Positions 35,708-46,995 are shown, counted from the first letter of the stretch. The stretch is DNA of 64,000 nucleotides from Mesorhizobium sp. WSM4311 (GCF_002295115.1 NZ_NSFV01000004.1:496001-560000); one strand, 5' to 3'. Program-made: numbers and translations. The notes: generated by a model not told the origin, from the letters alone.

Positions 35708-38700
35708 AGAAGGCCTATCCCATCCCGAGCGATACCGCCAACAGCCAGGCCAGCGCCGCCGATCCGCAGAATTCGGCCTGGGTGTCGGCGAATGCCGGCT
35801 CCGGCAAGACCCATGTGCTGGCCCAGCGCGTCATCCGGCTGCTGCTCAACGGCACCGACCCGTCGAAGATCCTGTGCCTGACCTATACGCGCGCCGCCGC
35901 CGCCAACATGTCGAACCGGGTCTTTTCCACGCTGTCGGACTGGACGGTGCTCGGCGATACCGAGCTGGCCGCGAAGATCGAGGCGCTTGAAGGGCGGCGG
36001 CCCGACCGCGACACCATGCGCCGGGCCCGGCGCCTGTTCGCCGAGGCGCTGGAGACGCCGGGCGGACTGAAGATCCAGACCATCCACGCCTTCTGCGAAT
36101 CGGTGCTCCACCAGTTCCCGCTGGAAGCCAATATTCCGGCCCATTTCGAGATGCTCGACGGCCAGATGGAGGCATCGCTTTTCGCCGCCGCGCGGCGCGA
36201 GATGATCTCCGGCACGGCTGCCGGCAACCCGGACTTGGCCGACGCCTTCGCCACCGTGCTGGAACGCGGCGGCGAGGCCGGTCTCGATGCCTTGCTCGGC
36301 GAGATTGTGCGCAAGCGCGACGGATTGCGGCAGTTCCTCGACGCGGTCGGGCGTGACGGCTTCCAGCCTTTGTTCGATGAATTCCATTTCCGCCCTGGCC
36401 AGACCACCGAAGGGATTGCAGCATCGGCCTGGCCGCTGCCCGGCTTCCTGCCCGACTATTTCGCGGGCTTCGCCCAGGCCGCCGAATCCACCGACGCCAG
36501 ATCGGTGCTGAACAACATCCTGCCCTATGCGCGCCAGGCTTTCGCCGAGAGCGATCCCGTTCGCCGCCTGCAATTGCTGGCCAGAGCCTTCCTCAAGACC
36601 GATGGCGATCCCTACGACCCGGCAAAGGCCTTCAAGAAAGCCCTGAGCGACCGGCTGCCGGACCTGGCCGAGCGCTATGTCTCGGCGGCAAGCACCATCG
36701 TCGAAACCGTCGACCGGCTGGCGCTGTTCCGCATGTTGGAAGGCACACGCGCGGCACTGACCATCGCCGACTGGCTGATCGCCCGCTACGACGTGCTGAA
36801 GCGCAGCCGCGGCTTCCTCGACTTCAACGATTTGATTACCCGCACGGTCAACCTCCTGGCGCGGCCCGACGCCGGCCCCTGGGTGCAATATAAGCTCGAC
36901 CAGGGCATCGACCACATCCTGCTCGACGAGGCACAGGACACCAGCCCGGATCAATGGGAGGTGGTGAAGCGGCTGGCGGAGGAATTTTTCGCCGGCTTCG
37001 GCGCGCGCGACAGGGTCCACCGCACGGTCTTCGCCGTCGGCGACGAGAAGCAGTCGATCTATTCCTTCCAGGGAGCCGCGCCGCATTCCTTCGCCGACAG
37101 CCGGCTGCTGTTCGCCGGCCGGGTGCGCGATGCCAAGGCGTCCTTCGCCGACCTCAAGCTGACCTGGTCGTTCCGCTCGACCGACGACGTCCTGGCCGCC
37201 GTCGACCGCGTCTTTGCCGATCCTATCGTGCGGCGCGGCATCAGCCATGATCCCGATCCGCTGAGCCACAAGGCCATCCGCACCGATGCACCGGGCTATG
37301 TCGAGGTCTGGCCATCGATCGGCGCCGACGTCGTCGACGAACCTGACGACTGGACGCAAGCCATCGACCACGCCCATGCGCCGGCGGTGCGCGTTGCCGA
37401 GAATGTCGCGGCGACCATTGCCGGCTGGATCGGCAGAAGCGAGATCGTCGAAGGCCGCGGCAAGCGGCTTCGCCCGGGCGACGTGCTGGTGCTGGTGCGC
37501 AAGCGCGACAGTTTTGTTCACGCGCTGACCCGCGCCTTGAAACGCCGCGACATTCCGGTCGCCGGTGCCGACCGGCTGAGCCTGCCGGGCCACATCGCGG
37601 TCAAGGACCTGATCGCGCTCGGCCATCTCCTGCTCCAGCCGCAGGACGATCTGTCGATCGCGGCAGTGCTGCGCAGCCCGATCTTCGACCTGCCGGAGGA
37701 GACGCTGTTCACGCTCGCCGCGCAGAGGCTGCCGGGCGTGTCTCTGGCCACGTCGCTGCGCCAGCATGCCGAAGAAAACGAGCGCCTGGCGAAGATTGTC
37801 GCGCAACTCGACGTCTGGGCTGGCGAGGCCGCCTTCAAGCCTGTGTTCGAATTCTATGCCGGCCTGCTGGCGCGCGACGGCGTGCGCCGAAAAATGATCG
37901 CCCGGCTTGGGCCCGAAGCCGGCGATGTTCTCGATGAATTCCTGAGCTTCTGCCTTGCCGAGGAACGGACCGGGCTGCCCGGACTGGAAGCCTTCCTGTC
38001 GACGCTGGAAAATGCCGGACCCGAGATCAAGCGCGAGATGGACCAGACCCGCGACGAGGTCCGCGTCATGACCGTGCACGCCGCCAAGGGCCTGGAGGCG
38101 CCGGTGGTGTTCCTGGTCGATGGCGGCTCCGCCCCGTTCAGCGACCAGCATCTGCCGCGGCTGATGCCGTTCGACGGCTCGGGCACCTTCTGGGACGGCA
38201 AGGGCTATCTCTGGCGTTCGGCCAGCGAGGTCGCCAACGGCTTCTCGAAGGCGGCAGCCGCCCGCGCCCGCGAACTCGCCGACGACGAATACCGCCGGCT
38301 GCTCTATGTCGGCATGACCCGCGCCGAGGACCGGCTGATCGTCTGCGGCTATCACGGCAAGCGGGCACCAAGCACCGGCACCTGGCATTCGATCGTCAGT
38401 CGCGCGCTCACCGGCGCGCCGGAAAGCGAACAGCGCGCGCATCCCGCCGGCGGCGAGCCGGTGCACCGTTTCCACGTCACCAAGCTGCCGCCCGTCGCGG
38501 CGAGCGCCGATGAACAGGCGCGGCGGGCCGATGCTTTCGGTCCGCTGCCGGGGACGCTGTTCCGCCCCTTGCCGCCCTTCGAGGACCTGCCGCGGCCGCT
38601 GTCGCCATCCGGCGCCTCGGCGCTGATCGATGAAGGCAAGGAAGCGGTCATCGACAAGGCTTCGCCGGTGCTGGACGCCGACGCCGAACCGGGCTTTGCC

Positions 38701-39216
38701 GTGCTGCGCGGGCTGGCTTTGCACAAGCTGCTGCAGATGCTGCCCGGCATTGCCGAGGGTGAACGCCAAGGTGCCGCCGAGCGTTATCTCGCGCGAACGG
38801 GTGCCGCATGGCCGCCGTCGGAGCGGGACAAGGCCCTGGCATCGGTCATCGCCATCCTCGACGACCCGCGCCTCGGCCAATTGTTCGCGCCCTCCTCGCG
38901 CGCCGAGGTGGCTATCATGGGCAGCCTGGAGGTGAGGGGCAAAACGCGCTCGATTTCCGGCAAGATCGACCGGCTGGCGGTGACAGCGGACACGATTTCG
39001 ATCGTCGACTACAAGACCAACCGGCCGGCGCCCCCCTCACTGGCCGAGGTTCCTCCGGCCTATCTTTTGCAGTTGGCGCTTTATCGCGCCCTGCTGCAGC
39101 CGCTTTATCCCGGGCGCGAGGTGAAAGCCGCCCTTTTATTCACCGAAACGCCAAGGCTGATCGAACTGCCGGCCCGGGCCATGGATGACGCCCTTGCCCG
39201 ACTCACGGGAGCGTGA
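35704..39216 (+). CDS. addA: double-strand break repair helicase AddA
   Basis: 1170-residue UvrD/RecB-like helicase with nuclease domain. Walker A is [15 protein letters not shown], Walker [16 protein letters not shown], further helicase motifs [28 protein letters not shown] and [13 protein letters not shown]; the nuclease motif is [12 protein letters not shown]. Overlaps addB by ATGA. The very long open frame on the opposite strand (35635-38880) is a codon-bias shadow. Confidence 0.95.
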   Translation: MKKAYPIPSDTANSQASAADPQNSAWVSANAGSGKTHVLAQRVIRLLLNGTDPSKILCLTYTRAAAANMSNRVFSTLSDWTVLGDTELAAKIEALEGRRPDRDTMRRARRLFAEALETPGGLKIQTIHAFCESVLHQFPLEANIPAHFEMLDGQMEASLFAAARREMISGTAAGNPDLADAFATVLERGGEAGLDALLGEIVRKRDGLRQFLDAVGRDGFQPLFDEFHFRPGQTTEGIAASAWPLPGFLPDYFAGFAQAAESTDARSVLNNILPYARQAFAESDPVRRLQLLARAFLKTDGDPYDPAKAFKKALSDRLPDLAERYVSAASTIVETVDRLALFRMLEGTRAALTIADWLIARYDVLKRSRGFLDFNDLITRTVNLLARPDAGPWVQYKLDQGIDHILLDEAQDTSPDQWEVVKRLAEEFFAGFGARDRVHRTVFAVGDEKQSIYSFQGAAPHSFADSRLLFAGRVRDAKASFADLKLTWSFRSTDDVLAAVDRVFADPIVRRGISHDPDPLSHKAIRTDAPGYVEVWPSIGADVVDEPDDWTQAIDHAHAPAVRVAENVAATIAGWIGRSEIVEGRGKRLRPGDVLVLVRKRDSFVHALTRALKRRDIPVAGADRLSLPGHIAVKDLIALGHLLLQPQDDLSIAAVLRSPIFDLPEETLFTLAAQRLPGVSLATSLRQHAEENERLAKIVAQLDVWAGEAAFKPVFEFYAGLLARDGVRRKMIARLGPEAGDVLDEFLSFCLAEERTGLPGLEAFLSTLENAGPEIKREMDQTRDEVRVMTVHAAKGLEAPVVFLVDGGSAPFSDQHLPRLMPFDGSGTFWDGKGYLWRSASEVANGFSKAAAARARELADDEYRRLLYVGMTRAEDRLIVCGYHGKRAPSTGTWHSIVSRALTGAPESEQRAHPAGGEPVHRFHVTKLPPVAASADEQARRADAFGPLPGTLFRPLPPFEDLPRPLSPSGASALIDEGKEAVIDKASPVLDADAEPGFAVLRGLALHKLLQMLPGIAEGERQGAAERYLARTGAAWPPSERDKALASVIAILDDPRLGQLFAPSSRAEVAIMGSLEVRGKTRSISGKIDRLAVTADTISIVDYKTNRPAPPSLAEVPPAYLLQLALYRALLQPLYPGREVKAALLFTETPRLIELPARAMDDALARLTGA

Positions 39217-39293
39217 CACAAGACCTGCTTGAAGAAGGGCTAGATAACCACCACATTTGGTGCGACAAAGAACTCTCGAAAGGAATTTTCCGC

Positions 39294-39617
39294 ATGGGTG
39301 CAACCGTCAAGGTCGACAAGAACAATTTTCAGGCTGACGTGCTCAACGCCAACGTACCGGTGGTGGTCGATTTCTGGGCGGAATGGTGCGGCCCCTGCAA
39401 GCAGATCGCGCCGTCGCTTGAGGACATCGCTCTCGAACTCGGCAGCAAGATCAAGATCGCCAAGCTCAACATCGACGAGAATCCCGAGTTGGCCGCGCAG
39501 TTCGGCGTGCGCTCGATCCCGACGCTGATGATCTTCAAGGGCGGTGAAGTGGCCGACATGAAGGTTGGCGCCGCGCCGAAGACCGCGCTGTCGCACTGGA
39601 TCAATGGCAGCCTCTGA
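39294..39617 (+). CDS. trxA: thioredoxin
   Basis: 107-residue disulfide reductase with the active site [13 protein letters not shown] and the cis-Pro in [12 protein letters not shown]. No signal peptide, so cytoplasmic. GAAAGGAA precedes ATG 39294. The gap of 77 bases after addA may carry its own promoter. Followed by a good terminator. Confidence 0.96.
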   Translation: MGATVKVDKNNFQADVLNANVPVVVDFWAEWCGPCKQIAPSLEDIALELGSKIKIAKLNIDENPELAAQFGVRSIPTLMIFKGGEVADMKVGAAPKTALSHWINGSL

Positions 39618-39637
39618 TCCGACTGAATTTCCCGATA

Positions 39638-39669
39638 TCAAAAGCCCGGCCATCGCGCCGGGCTTTTTG
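39638..39669 (+). terminator. rho-independent terminator of trxA
   Basis: AAAAGCCCGGC and GCCGGGCTTTTT form a compact stem with a T-run, 22 bases after the trxA stop. Confidence 0.9.
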
Positions 39670-39751
39670 TTGGCGCCATCGGCTAGTCCGCTCTGGCCCT
39701 CACATCGGGGCACGCCATGTCTTCTGCTGGCAGCAGAAGCAGGAGAGCGAC

Positions 39752-40033
39752 ATGACCGGATCCGCCAAGGCCACCATCTTCATCGACAATGAGCGCGTCA
39801 TCGTCACCGAATACCGCTTCCAGCCCGGCGACAACACCGGCTGGCATCGCCATGGCCACGACTATGTCGTGGTGCCGCTGATGGACGGCAAGCTGAAGTT
39901 GGTGACCAAGGACGGCGAGACCTTCGCCGAGATGAAGAAAGGCGCGCCCTATTTCCGCAAGGTGGGTGTGGAACACGACGTCATCAGCGCCAACGACGGC
40001 GAATATGCCTTTATCGAGATCGAGCTGAAGTGA
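39752..40033 (+). CDS. small cupin-domain protein
   Basis: 93-residue single-domain cupin. Metal-binding motif 1 is seen as PGDNTGWHRHGHDYVVVPL; motif 2 region FRKVGVEHDVISANDGEY keeps one His. Function unknown; similar small cupins are sugar- or organic-acid-binding or dioxygenase-like. AGGAGAGCGAC precedes ATG 39752. Stands alone between the trxA terminator and the toxin-antitoxin pair. Confidence 0.82.
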   Translation: MTGSAKATIFIDNERVIVTEYRFQPGDNTGWHRHGHDYVVVPLMDGKLKLVTKDGETFAEMKKGAPYFRKVGVEHDVISANDGEYAFIEIELK

Positions 40034-40053
40034 AAGGGCTCACCGCGCATGAG

Positions 40054-40084
40054 ATGGCACGCCATCAAGTGCCATCTTGATGGC
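40054..40084. promoter_or_regulatory. nested inverted repeats upstream of vapBC, probable operator
   Basis: GCCATCAAG (40061-40069) and CTTGATGGC (40076-40084) form a perfect inverted repeat with six bases between; overlapping it, ATGGCAC (40054-40060) and GTGCCAT (40069-40075) form another. The block starts 75 bases before the antitoxin gene, where VapBC complexes usually bind to repress their own operon. Confidence 0.65.
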
Positions 40085-40128
40085 AGAGGCGAGTCGGCTT
40101 ATATTTCTCTTCCAAAGGGAGTTTTGAA

Positions 40129-40377
40129 ATGGCCGAACCACAGCTCTCAGTCCGCAGCGCGAAAGCACGTGACCTGGCTCATAGGCTTGCTCGTCGCGAG
40201 AACCGCTCGATAGCCGACGTGGTCGAACGCGCGCTTGAATCCTACGAGATTCGTGAAGCTGGCCGCGAACCCGCCTCCACCTTCTATGCGAGCCTGACCG
40301 CAAGCAGTGGCGTTGACATCGATCTGGAGAAAGTTATTCGCGGGGGTCGCGAGCCTCATTCCGGGATTGAGCTTTGA
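40129..40377 (+). CDS. antitoxin of a VapBC-like toxin-antitoxin pair
   Basis: 82 residues. The N-terminal half (LSVRSAKARDLAHRLARREN, RSIADVVERALESYEI) looks like a ribbon-helix-helix/VapB-type DNA-binding domain; the C-terminal tail would wrap the toxin. Overlaps the toxin gene by four bases (TTGA). Base composition is less GC-rich than neighbours, fitting a mobile module. Confidence 0.83.
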   Translation: MAEPQLSVRSAKARDLAHRLARRENRSIADVVERALESYEIREAGREPASTFYASLTASSGVDIDLEKVIRGGREPHSGIEL

Positions 40378-40787
40378 TTTTCGTCGATACCAACGTGATT
40401 TCGGAGTCTCTGAAGAAGACGCCGGATCCAGCCGTGCTGGCGTGGCTTGTCCGCAATGACGCCGAACTGGCCCTTCCCACGGTGACGATTGCTGAAATCG
40501 CCTTCGGTATTCAAAAGATACGACCTGACGAGCGTGCGGATCGGCTGGAACAGGGACTTTCCCGATGGCGGCATCGATTTGCCGACCGGATTTTTGGACT
40601 GACGGAAGAGGCTGCCCTGGCTTACGGCGAGATCATGGGGGCCGCGACGCGCCAAGGTCGCGGCATGTCGGCTCCCGACGGCATGATCGCGGCGATAGCG
40701 CGCGTGAATGGAGGCCGGCTGGCAACGCGCAATCTCAACGACTTCGCTCCGGCCAAGCTTGAGCTGGTCTCGCCTTGGGATTTCTAG
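40374..40787 (+). CDS. VapC/FitB-like PIN-domain toxin
   Basis: 137-residue predicted endoribonuclease. PIN acidic residues are visible: the first Asp in MIFVDTNVISE, Glu in TIAEIAFGIQ, Asp in MSAPDGMIAAIA and the closing LATRNLNDFAPAKLE. TTG start inside the antitoxin stop gives translational coupling, typical for keeping toxin below antitoxin. All catalytic positions are present, so the toxin is probably active. Confidence 0.88.
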   Translation: MIFVDTNVISESLKKTPDPAVLAWLVRNDAELALPTVTIAEIAFGIQKIRPDERADRLEQGLSRWRHRFADRIFGLTEEAALAYGEIMGAATRQGRGMSAPDGMIAAIARVNGGRLATRNLNDFAPAKLELVSPWDF

Positions 40788-40797
40788 AGCATGTCTG

Positions 40798-41220
40798 TCA
40801 CCAGTCGGCGATGCGGTCGCCGCCGATGAACTGCGCGCTTTTGTCGGTGTATTCGAACAGCTCGATCTTCACGCCGTTGGGATCGCGGATCCAGGCCTGA
40901 AAGGTGTCGTCGCAGGCGTGCTTCTTCGCGGTCACGTCGATGCCCTTCGACTTGATATGGGCGATCGCGGCGTCGATGTCTTCGACTTCCAGGCAGAAAT
41001 GGTTGATCTGGTTGAGTTCGCTGTAGGTGGCGGCATCCTTCTGGAACACCTCGACATGGCTGCGGCCGCCGCAGTCGAGGTAGAAGCCGAAAATCTCGCC
41101 GTCACGCAGGAAATTGAACCGCGTGTCCATGCCGAGCACGTCGCGGTAGAAACTGCGCGTCGCTTCCAGGTCATGGGCGAAAATGCAGACATGGGCGAGC
41201 TGCTTTATCTTGATCATCAC
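40798..41220 (-). CDS. VOC family (glyoxalase/dioxygenase-fold) protein
   Basis: 140 residues with paired beta-alpha-beta-beta-beta units: KIKQLAHVCIFAHDLEATRSF in the first and NQINHFCLEVEDIDAAIAHI, DPNGVKIELFEY in the second. Possible metal ligands are the His of LAHVC, the His of NHFCLE and the Glu of IELFEY. Substrate unknown; lactoylglutathione lyase-like or extradiol dioxygenase-like proteins share the fold. ATG 41217 three bases in is an equal start candidate. Confidence 0.82.
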   Translation of the reverse strand: MMIKIKQLAHVCIFAHDLEATRSFYRDVLGMDTRFNFLRDGEIFGFYLDCGGRSHVEVFQKDAATYSELNQINHFCLEVEDIDAAIAHIKSKGIDVTAKKHACDDTFQAWIRDPNGVKIELFEYTDKSAQFIGGDRIADW

Positions 41221-41247
41221 GGGCTCCCTGCGCCGGTCATCAAGCGC

Positions 41248-42573
41248 TCACGTCGGCGGCGTGCCATTCTCGGCCAGCACCGCGCCGGCCAGATAAAGTG
41301 ACCCGCCGATCAGGATGCGCGGCGGCGGGCCATCCCAGGTGTCGCGCAGCAGCATCAGCGCGTTGGCGACGGAACTCACCGGCTCGGCCGTCAGCCCGGC
41401 TTCCGTGGCGCGGACCGCCAGTTCGTCGTTCGGCACGCCCGCATCGCTCAGGCTCACCGGCACGGTGTAGACATGCCGGACGAGACCCTTGAAGGCGCGG
41501 AAATAGCCGCTCTGGTCCTTGGTGTTGATCATTCCCGAAATGATGAAGAGCGGGCGCGGGTTCTTTTCCTCCTGCTCGGCCAGCGCCTCGGCGACGACCA
41601 CGCCGGCGCCCGGATTGTGGCCGCCGTCGAGCCAGATGTCGGCGCCCTTCGGCGCCAGATCCGTCAGCCGGCCCTGCATCAGTTTCTGCATGCGACCGGG
41701 CCAGGCGACGTGGGTCATCGCCTTTTCGGCGGCGCGGTGGCTGATCTCGAAGCCGGCCGCCTTGACCGCGGCGATCGCGGCGGCGGCATTGGCGAACTGG
41801 TGGCGCCCGGGCAGACGCGGCGGCGGCAAATCCATCAACCCATCCTCGTCCTGATAGACCATGCGGCCGTTTTCCTCGAAGGCGAGGAAATCCTGGCCGT
41901 AGACGAAGGTCGGGCACTCCAGCCGCTCGGCGGTCTCGATCAGCACCTGCAGCGCCGTCTCGCTTTCCTGCGCGCCGATCACCACCGGGCAACCGCGCTT
42001 CACGATGCCGGCCTTTTCGGCGGCGATCAGTTCGACACGGTCGCCAAGATAGGCTTCGTGGTCCATCGACACCGGCATGATCACCGAGACGGCGGGCCTG
42101 GCGACGACATTGGTGGCGTCGAAGCGGCCACCGAGGCCCACCTCGATGATGGCGGCTTCGGCCGGATGTTCGGAAAACAGGATGAAGGTGACGGCGGTGA
42201 GTATCTCGAAGACGGTGATTTTCTGACCGTCATTGGCCTTGGCGACGCGGGCAATGGCTTCGGCGAAGACATCGTCATCGACCAGCCTGCCGCCGCCTTC
42301 GGCGGCCAGCCGGTAGCGCTCGGCCCAGTTCACCAGATGCGGCGACGTGTGGACATGGACAAGGTGGCCAGCGGCTTCGAGCAGCGCACGCGAAAAGGCG
42401 GCGCAGGAACCCTTGCCGTTGGTGCCGGCGATGTGGATGACCGGCGGCAGCAGATCCTGCGGATTGCCAAGCCGCTCCAGGAGCCGCGTGATGCGGTCGA
42501 GCGAAAGGTCGAAACCTTTCGGATGAAGCGCCATCAGGGCTTCGATTTCGCGGTCGGCGGCAAGCGTTGTCAT
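41248..42573 (-). CDS. folC: bifunctional folylpolyglutamate synthase / dihydrofolate synthase
   Basis: Adds glutamate to dihydropteroate and folates. ATP loop VIHIAGTNGKGSCAAFS and the Mur-ligase-like segments EVGLGGRFDATN, DGGHNPGAGVVVAEAL are intact. ATG 42573 (MTTLAADREIEALMALHPKG) agrees with rhizobial FolC as I remember it; ATG 42591 would add six residues. Downstream of accD in the trpFBA-accD-folC order conserved in rhizobia. Confidence 0.93.
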   Translation of the reverse strand: MTTLAADREIEALMALHPKGFDLSLDRITRLLERLGNPQDLLPPVIHIAGTNGKGSCAAFSRALLEAAGHLVHVHTSPHLVNWAERYRLAAEGGGRLVDDDVFAEAIARVAKANDGQKITVFEILTAVTFILFSEHPAEAAIIEVGLGGRFDATNVVARPAVSVIMPVSMDHEAYLGDRVELIAAEKAGIVKRGCPVVIGAQESETALQVLIETAERLECPTFVYGQDFLAFEENGRMVYQDEDGLMDLPPPRLPGRHQFANAAAAIAAVKAAGFEISHRAAEKAMTHVAWPGRMQKLMQGRLTDLAPKGADIWLDGGHNPGAGVVVAEALAEQEEKNPRPLFIISGMINTKDQSGYFRAFKGLVRHVYTVPVSLSDAGVPNDELAVRATEAGLTAEPVSSVANALMLLRDTWDGPPPRILIGGSLYLAGAVLAENGTPPT

Positions 42574-42696
42574 CGCAGAATCCCGGCGCATGGCCCGAGC
42601 ACCAGAATCAATCCCGGAATGGCCATGGCAATCAAAAGGCTACAGCGCGCCATGGACATGGCGCAATCGCTGTTCGCGGCGGCCAACGCCGCGTTA

Positions 42697-42742
42697 TGCA
42701 TGTCGTTTTCCCAAAACCGAGGTCATTTTTGGGCGACATGCA
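42697..42742. repeat. short palindrome, TGCATGTCG family, copy 1
   Basis: TGCATGTCG and CGACATGCA form the ends, with CCCAAAA and TTTTGGG as inner arms. A second copy of the same family lies at 51543. Sits in the accD-folC gap. Confidence 0.8.
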
Positions 42743-42752
42743 CAGTGTCGCG

Positions 42753-43679
42753 TCAGGCTTGCGGCCTGGTTTCGGCGGCAACGACCGCGGGCGGCAGAAT
42801 TTCCGGCTCCAGCGGCTTTTGCTCGCCCGGCATCTTGAGCAGCATCTTCAACAGCCGCGCGATCGTTTGGCGCATCTCCAGCCGCGACACCACCATGTCG
42901 ACCATGCCGTGCTCCATCAGGTATTCGGAGCGCTGGAAGCCGTCCGGCAGTTTCTCGCGGATGGTCTGTTCAATGACGCGCGGCCCGGCAAAGCCGATCA
43001 GCGCGCCGGGTTCGGCGATGTGCACGTCGCCCAGCATGGCGTAGGAGGCGGTGACGCCGCCAGTGGTCGGGTTGGTCAGCACAACGATATAGGGAAGGCC
43101 GGCTTCCTTCAGCCGGTCGACACCGACCGTGGTACGCGGCAGCTGCATCAGGGACAAAATACCTTCCTGCATGCGGGCGCCGCCGGAAGCGGCGAACAGG
43201 ATCAGCGGCCGCTTGCGCTGCAGGGCGACTTCGAAACCGTGCACGATGGCGTCACCCGCGGCCATGCCGAGCGAGCCGCCCATGAAGGCGAAGTCCTGCA
43301 CGGTCACCACCACCGGCAGGCCTTCGACGGTTCCCAGCGCATTGATGATCGCGTCTTCCAGGCCTGTCTTGGCCTTGGCGTCCTTCAGCCGGTCGGTATA
43401 GCGCTTCTCGTCGCGGAATTTCAGCGGATCCTGCGTGACCTTGGGGTTGTCCAGGGCCTCGTATTTGCCGTCGTCGAAAAAGAACTTCAGCCGCTCCTTG
43501 GCCGAAATCTTCATGTGATGGCCGGAAGACGGGATGACGAACTGATTGGATTCCAGATCCTTGTGGAACACCATTTCGCCGGTCTCGGGATCCTTGATCC
43601 AGAGATTCTCGGGCATGTCGGTGCGCCGGCCGAGCATCGAATTGATCTTCGGGCGAACGTAATTGGTGATCCAGTTCAT
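42753..43679 (-). CDS. accD: acetyl-CoA carboxylase carboxyltransferase beta subunit
   Basis: 308 residues; with AccA transfers the carboxyl group from biotin to acetyl-CoA, first step of fatty acid synthesis. Core motifs: [60 protein letters not shown]. The N-terminal zinc ribbon of E. coli AccD (two CxxC) is replaced by KDPETGEM and VIPSSGHHM, with no Cys left. Lies 36 bases after trpA. Confidence 0.95.
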   Translation of the reverse strand: MNWITNYVRPKINSMLGRRTDMPENLWIKDPETGEMVFHKDLESNQFVIPSSGHHMKISAKERLKFFFDDGKYEALDNPKVTQDPLKFRDEKRYTDRLKDAKAKTGLEDAIINALGTVEGLPVVVTVQDFAFMGGSLGMAAGDAIVHGFEVALQRKRPLILFAASGGARMQEGILSLMQLPRTTVGVDRLKEAGLPYIVVLTNPTTGGVTASYAMLGDVHIAEPGALIGFAGPRVIEQTIREKLPDGFQRSEYLMEHGMVDMVVSRLEMRQTIARLLKMLLKMPGEQKPLEPEILPPAVVAAETRPQA

Positions 43680-43715
43680 CGCTTCGGCTCCTGTCCTGAC
43701 GAAGACGTAGGAAAA

Positions 43716-44555
43716 CTATTCGGCGGCAGCAAGGCGGGCCGAACGCACGCCTTGCGCCAGGCCGCTGACCAGCGTGGCGACGGCCTCGGCCGGGTCGGCG
43801 GTCTTTTCGCCCTTCGGTCCCAGCACATTGGCGACCGCATTGACGATGGCCGTGCCGACGACGACGCCATCGGCATTGGCGCCGATGACACGCGCCTGCT
43901 CGGCGGTCTTGACGCCGAAGCCGACGCAGACCGGCAGATCGGTATGGCCCTTGATACGGTTGACGGCGGCGGCCACCTTGCCGGTGTCGGCCAGCGCCGA
44001 GCCGGTAATGCCGGTCATCGAGACATAGTAGACGAAGCCCGACGTGTTCTGCAGCACCTTGGGTAGGCGCTTGTCGTCGGTGGTCGGCGTCGCCAGGCGG
44101 ATGAAGTTGATGCCGGCCTTCAGCGCCGGAATGCAAAGCTCCTCGTCCATTTCCGGCGGCAGGTCGACGACGATCAGCCCGTCGATGCCGCTGGCCAGAG
44201 CGTCTTTCAGGAAGCGGTCGACGCCGTAGATATAGATCGGGTTGTAGTAGCCCATCAGCACGATCGGCGTTTCATTGTCGCCGGCGCGGAACTCGGACGC
44301 CATCTTCAGCGTCTTGACCAGCGTCTGGCCGCCTTTCAGCGCCCGCAGGCCCGCCGCCTGGATCGCCGGGCCGTCGGCCATCGGATCGGAAAACGGCATG
44401 CCGAGTTCGATGATGTCGGAGCCGGCGCCGGGCAGCGCCTTCATGATCGACAGCGAGGTGTCGTAGTCGGGGTCGCCGCCCATGAAATAGGTGACGAGCG
44501 CCGGGCGGCCCTCGGTCTTCAGCTTCGCCATGCGGCGGTCGATGCGGGTCGTCAT
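43716..44555 (-). CDS. trpA: tryptophan synthase alpha chain
   Basis: Cleaves indole-3-glycerol phosphate to indole, which passes to TrpB. 279 residues from ATG 44555 (MTTRIDRRM); catalytic Glu in [17 protein letters not shown] and Asp in IVVDLPPEM; phosphate site [10 protein letters not shown]. The longer open frame to 44612 would run through the trpB-trpA inverted repeat. Confidence 0.96.
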   Translation of the reverse strand: MTTRIDRRMAKLKTEGRPALVTYFMGGDPDYDTSLSIMKALPGAGSDIIELGMPFSDPMADGPAIQAAGLRALKGGQTLVKTLKMASEFRAGDNETPIVLMGYYNPIYIYGVDRFLKDALASGIDGLIVVDLPPEMDEELCIPALKAGINFIRLATPTTDDKRLPKVLQNTSGFVYYVSMTGITGSALADTGKVAAAVNRIKGHTDLPVCVGFGVKTAEQARVIGANADGVVVGTAIVNAVANVLGPKGEKTADPAEAVATLVSGLAQGVRSARLAAAE

Positions 44556-44559
44556 GACT

Positions 44560-44617
44560 GGCCCTTTGGACGAATTTTGCTCATAGTCAACTCCCAAATC
44601 GAAACTGTCCAAAGGGC

Positions 44618-44618
<1 letters not shown>
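44560..44618 (-). repeat. 12-base inverted repeat between trpB and trpA
   Basis: GGCCCTTTGGAC (44560-44571) and GTCCAAAGGGCC (44607-44618) are perfect complements with 35 bases between. The hairpin would start at the trpB stop codon and end just before the trpA start, covering the likely ribosome site. Confidence 0.75.
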
Positions 44619-45838
<1,220 letters not shown>

Positions 45839-45865
45839 CGCCGATCTCCTAAATCTTATGTTTTG

Positions 45866-45912
45866 AGCATGTCCTTATCGGAAAACCGGATTCCACTTTT
45901 CCGGGACATGCT
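45866..45912. repeat. short palindrome, AGCATGTCC family, tandem copy A
   Basis: Ends AGCATGTCC and GGACATGCT, inner arms GGAAAACCGG and CCACTTTTCC. It lies in the trpF-trpB gap and is duplicated 63 bases further on with an identical core. Confidence 0.85.
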
Positions 45913-45926
45913 GCCTATCAAGTTCT

Positions 45927-45977
45927 AGAGCATGTCCTTATCGGAAAACCGGATTCCACTTTTCCGGGACATGCTCT
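45927..45977. repeat. short palindrome, AGCATGTCC family, tandem copy B
   Basis: AGAGCATGTCC and GGACATGCTCT ends, with the same inner arms and centre as copy A. The two copies are direct repeats of the same palindrome, so the trpF-trpB gap contains two identical stem-loops in a row. Confidence 0.85.
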
Positions 45978-45991
45978 GGTTGGAACCACGC

Positions 45992-46651
45992 TCAGGCGGC
46001 GCGGTCGTCGCGTGCTGCCCGGACGGCCCGGAAAAATTGTTCGATCAACGCCGGATCCTTGACGCCCGGCGCGCTTTCCACACCGGAGGAAATGTCTATT
46101 CCGGGCGGGTTCGCAAGCCGAAGGGCATCGCCGATATTGGCGGCGTTGAGCCCACCGGAAAGCATGTAATCGACGCCGGCGTCAAGGCCGGCAAGGATGC
46201 GCCAGTCGAAGGCGACGCCATTGCCACCCGGCAGTTCGGAGCCTTTCGGCGGCTTGGCATCGAACAGGAAGCGGTCGGCGACGCCGATGAACGGCTTGAT
46301 CCGGTCGAGATCGGCTGTCTCGCTGAGCGGCAGCGCTTTCATCACCGGCAAGCCATAACGGGCTTTCAGTTCGGCCACCCGTTCGGGCTGTTCCGAGCCG
46401 TGCAGCTGCAACATGTCGGGCTGCATGGCCGTGACGATCGCGTCCAGGAAGGCGTCGCTGGCGTCGACTGTGACAGCAACCGCCAAGGCCTTGCCGCGCG
46501 CCGCTTCGCGCAGCCGCCCGGCTTCCGCCGGCTCGACATAACGCGGGCTTTTCGCAAAGAAGATAAAGCCGACATGACTGGCGCCGCCGGCGAGCGCCGC
46601 GGCCATTGCCTGGTCGGTCTTCAAGCCGCAGATTTTGATGTCGAGCGCCAT
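45992..46651 (-). CDS. trpF: phosphoribosylanthranilate isomerase
   Basis: Third step of tryptophan synthesis, 219 residues, TIM barrel. Catalytic Cys in IKICGLKTDQAM and Asp in FLFDAKPPKGSELPGG; phosphate site MLSGGLNAANIGDAL and GIDISSGVESAPG. First gene of the trpFBA-accD-folC group; whether transcription passes through the two palindromes into trpB is not known. Confidence 0.95.
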   Translation of the reverse strand: MALDIKICGLKTDQAMAAALAGGASHVGFIFFAKSPRYVEPAEAGRLREAARGKALAVAVTVDASDAFLDAIVTAMQPDMLQLHGSEQPERVAELKARYGLPVMKALPLSETADLDRIKPFIGVADRFLFDAKPPKGSELPGGNGVAFDWRILAGLDAGVDYMLSGGLNAANIGDALRLANPPGIDISSGVESAPGVKDPALIEQFFRAVRAARDDRAA

Positions 46652-46776
46652 GGCGCGGGAATTGGCATGAAATCGAGACAGAGTCGAGAAAAAGCATACC
46701 GTTTGCCGCCAAGCCCAAAGGCGCTACCTAATGATGGACGGGATTAATTGGCAGGATGCAGGGCGGGAGAACGATC

Positions 46777-46995
46777 ATGGCCGACAGAACGGTTACGGAA
46801 CTGAAGCAGAAGATCGCGCAGGCGCGCGAAGTCATCGCCCATCTGATGGACAAGGCCGCCTTCAACGGCGCCGAGGCGCATCGGGCGCTCGATTATTTCG
46901 GCAGCGATGAATTCGATCGGAATTTCCTGCCCTGGCCGCATCATGGCGATGAAGGGCTGCGGCCGGAGGAACTGAATGCAGCCAATGACGATTGA
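46777..46995 (+). CDS. small hypothetical protein (72 aa)
   Basis: Not recognised. The N-terminal half is helical and heptad-like (VTELKQKIAQAREVIAHLMD); the C-terminal half is polar and aromatic (LDYFGSDEFDRNFLPWPHH). No signal peptide or membrane segment. ATG 46777 is preceded by GGGAGAACG; ATG 46756 would add seven residues. Divergent from trpF. Confidence 0.65.
   Translation: MADRTVTELKQKIAQAREVIAHLMDKAAFNGAEAHRALDYFGSDEFDRNFLPWPHHGDEGLRPEELNAANDD

Noticed and set aside
35635-38880. Very long minus-strand open frame (over 1000 codons) opposite addA
   Set aside because: Shadow frame caused by GC-rich codon bias. The plus strand carries clear helicase motifs; the minus translation is Arg/Gln/His/Asp-rich low-complexity without domains.
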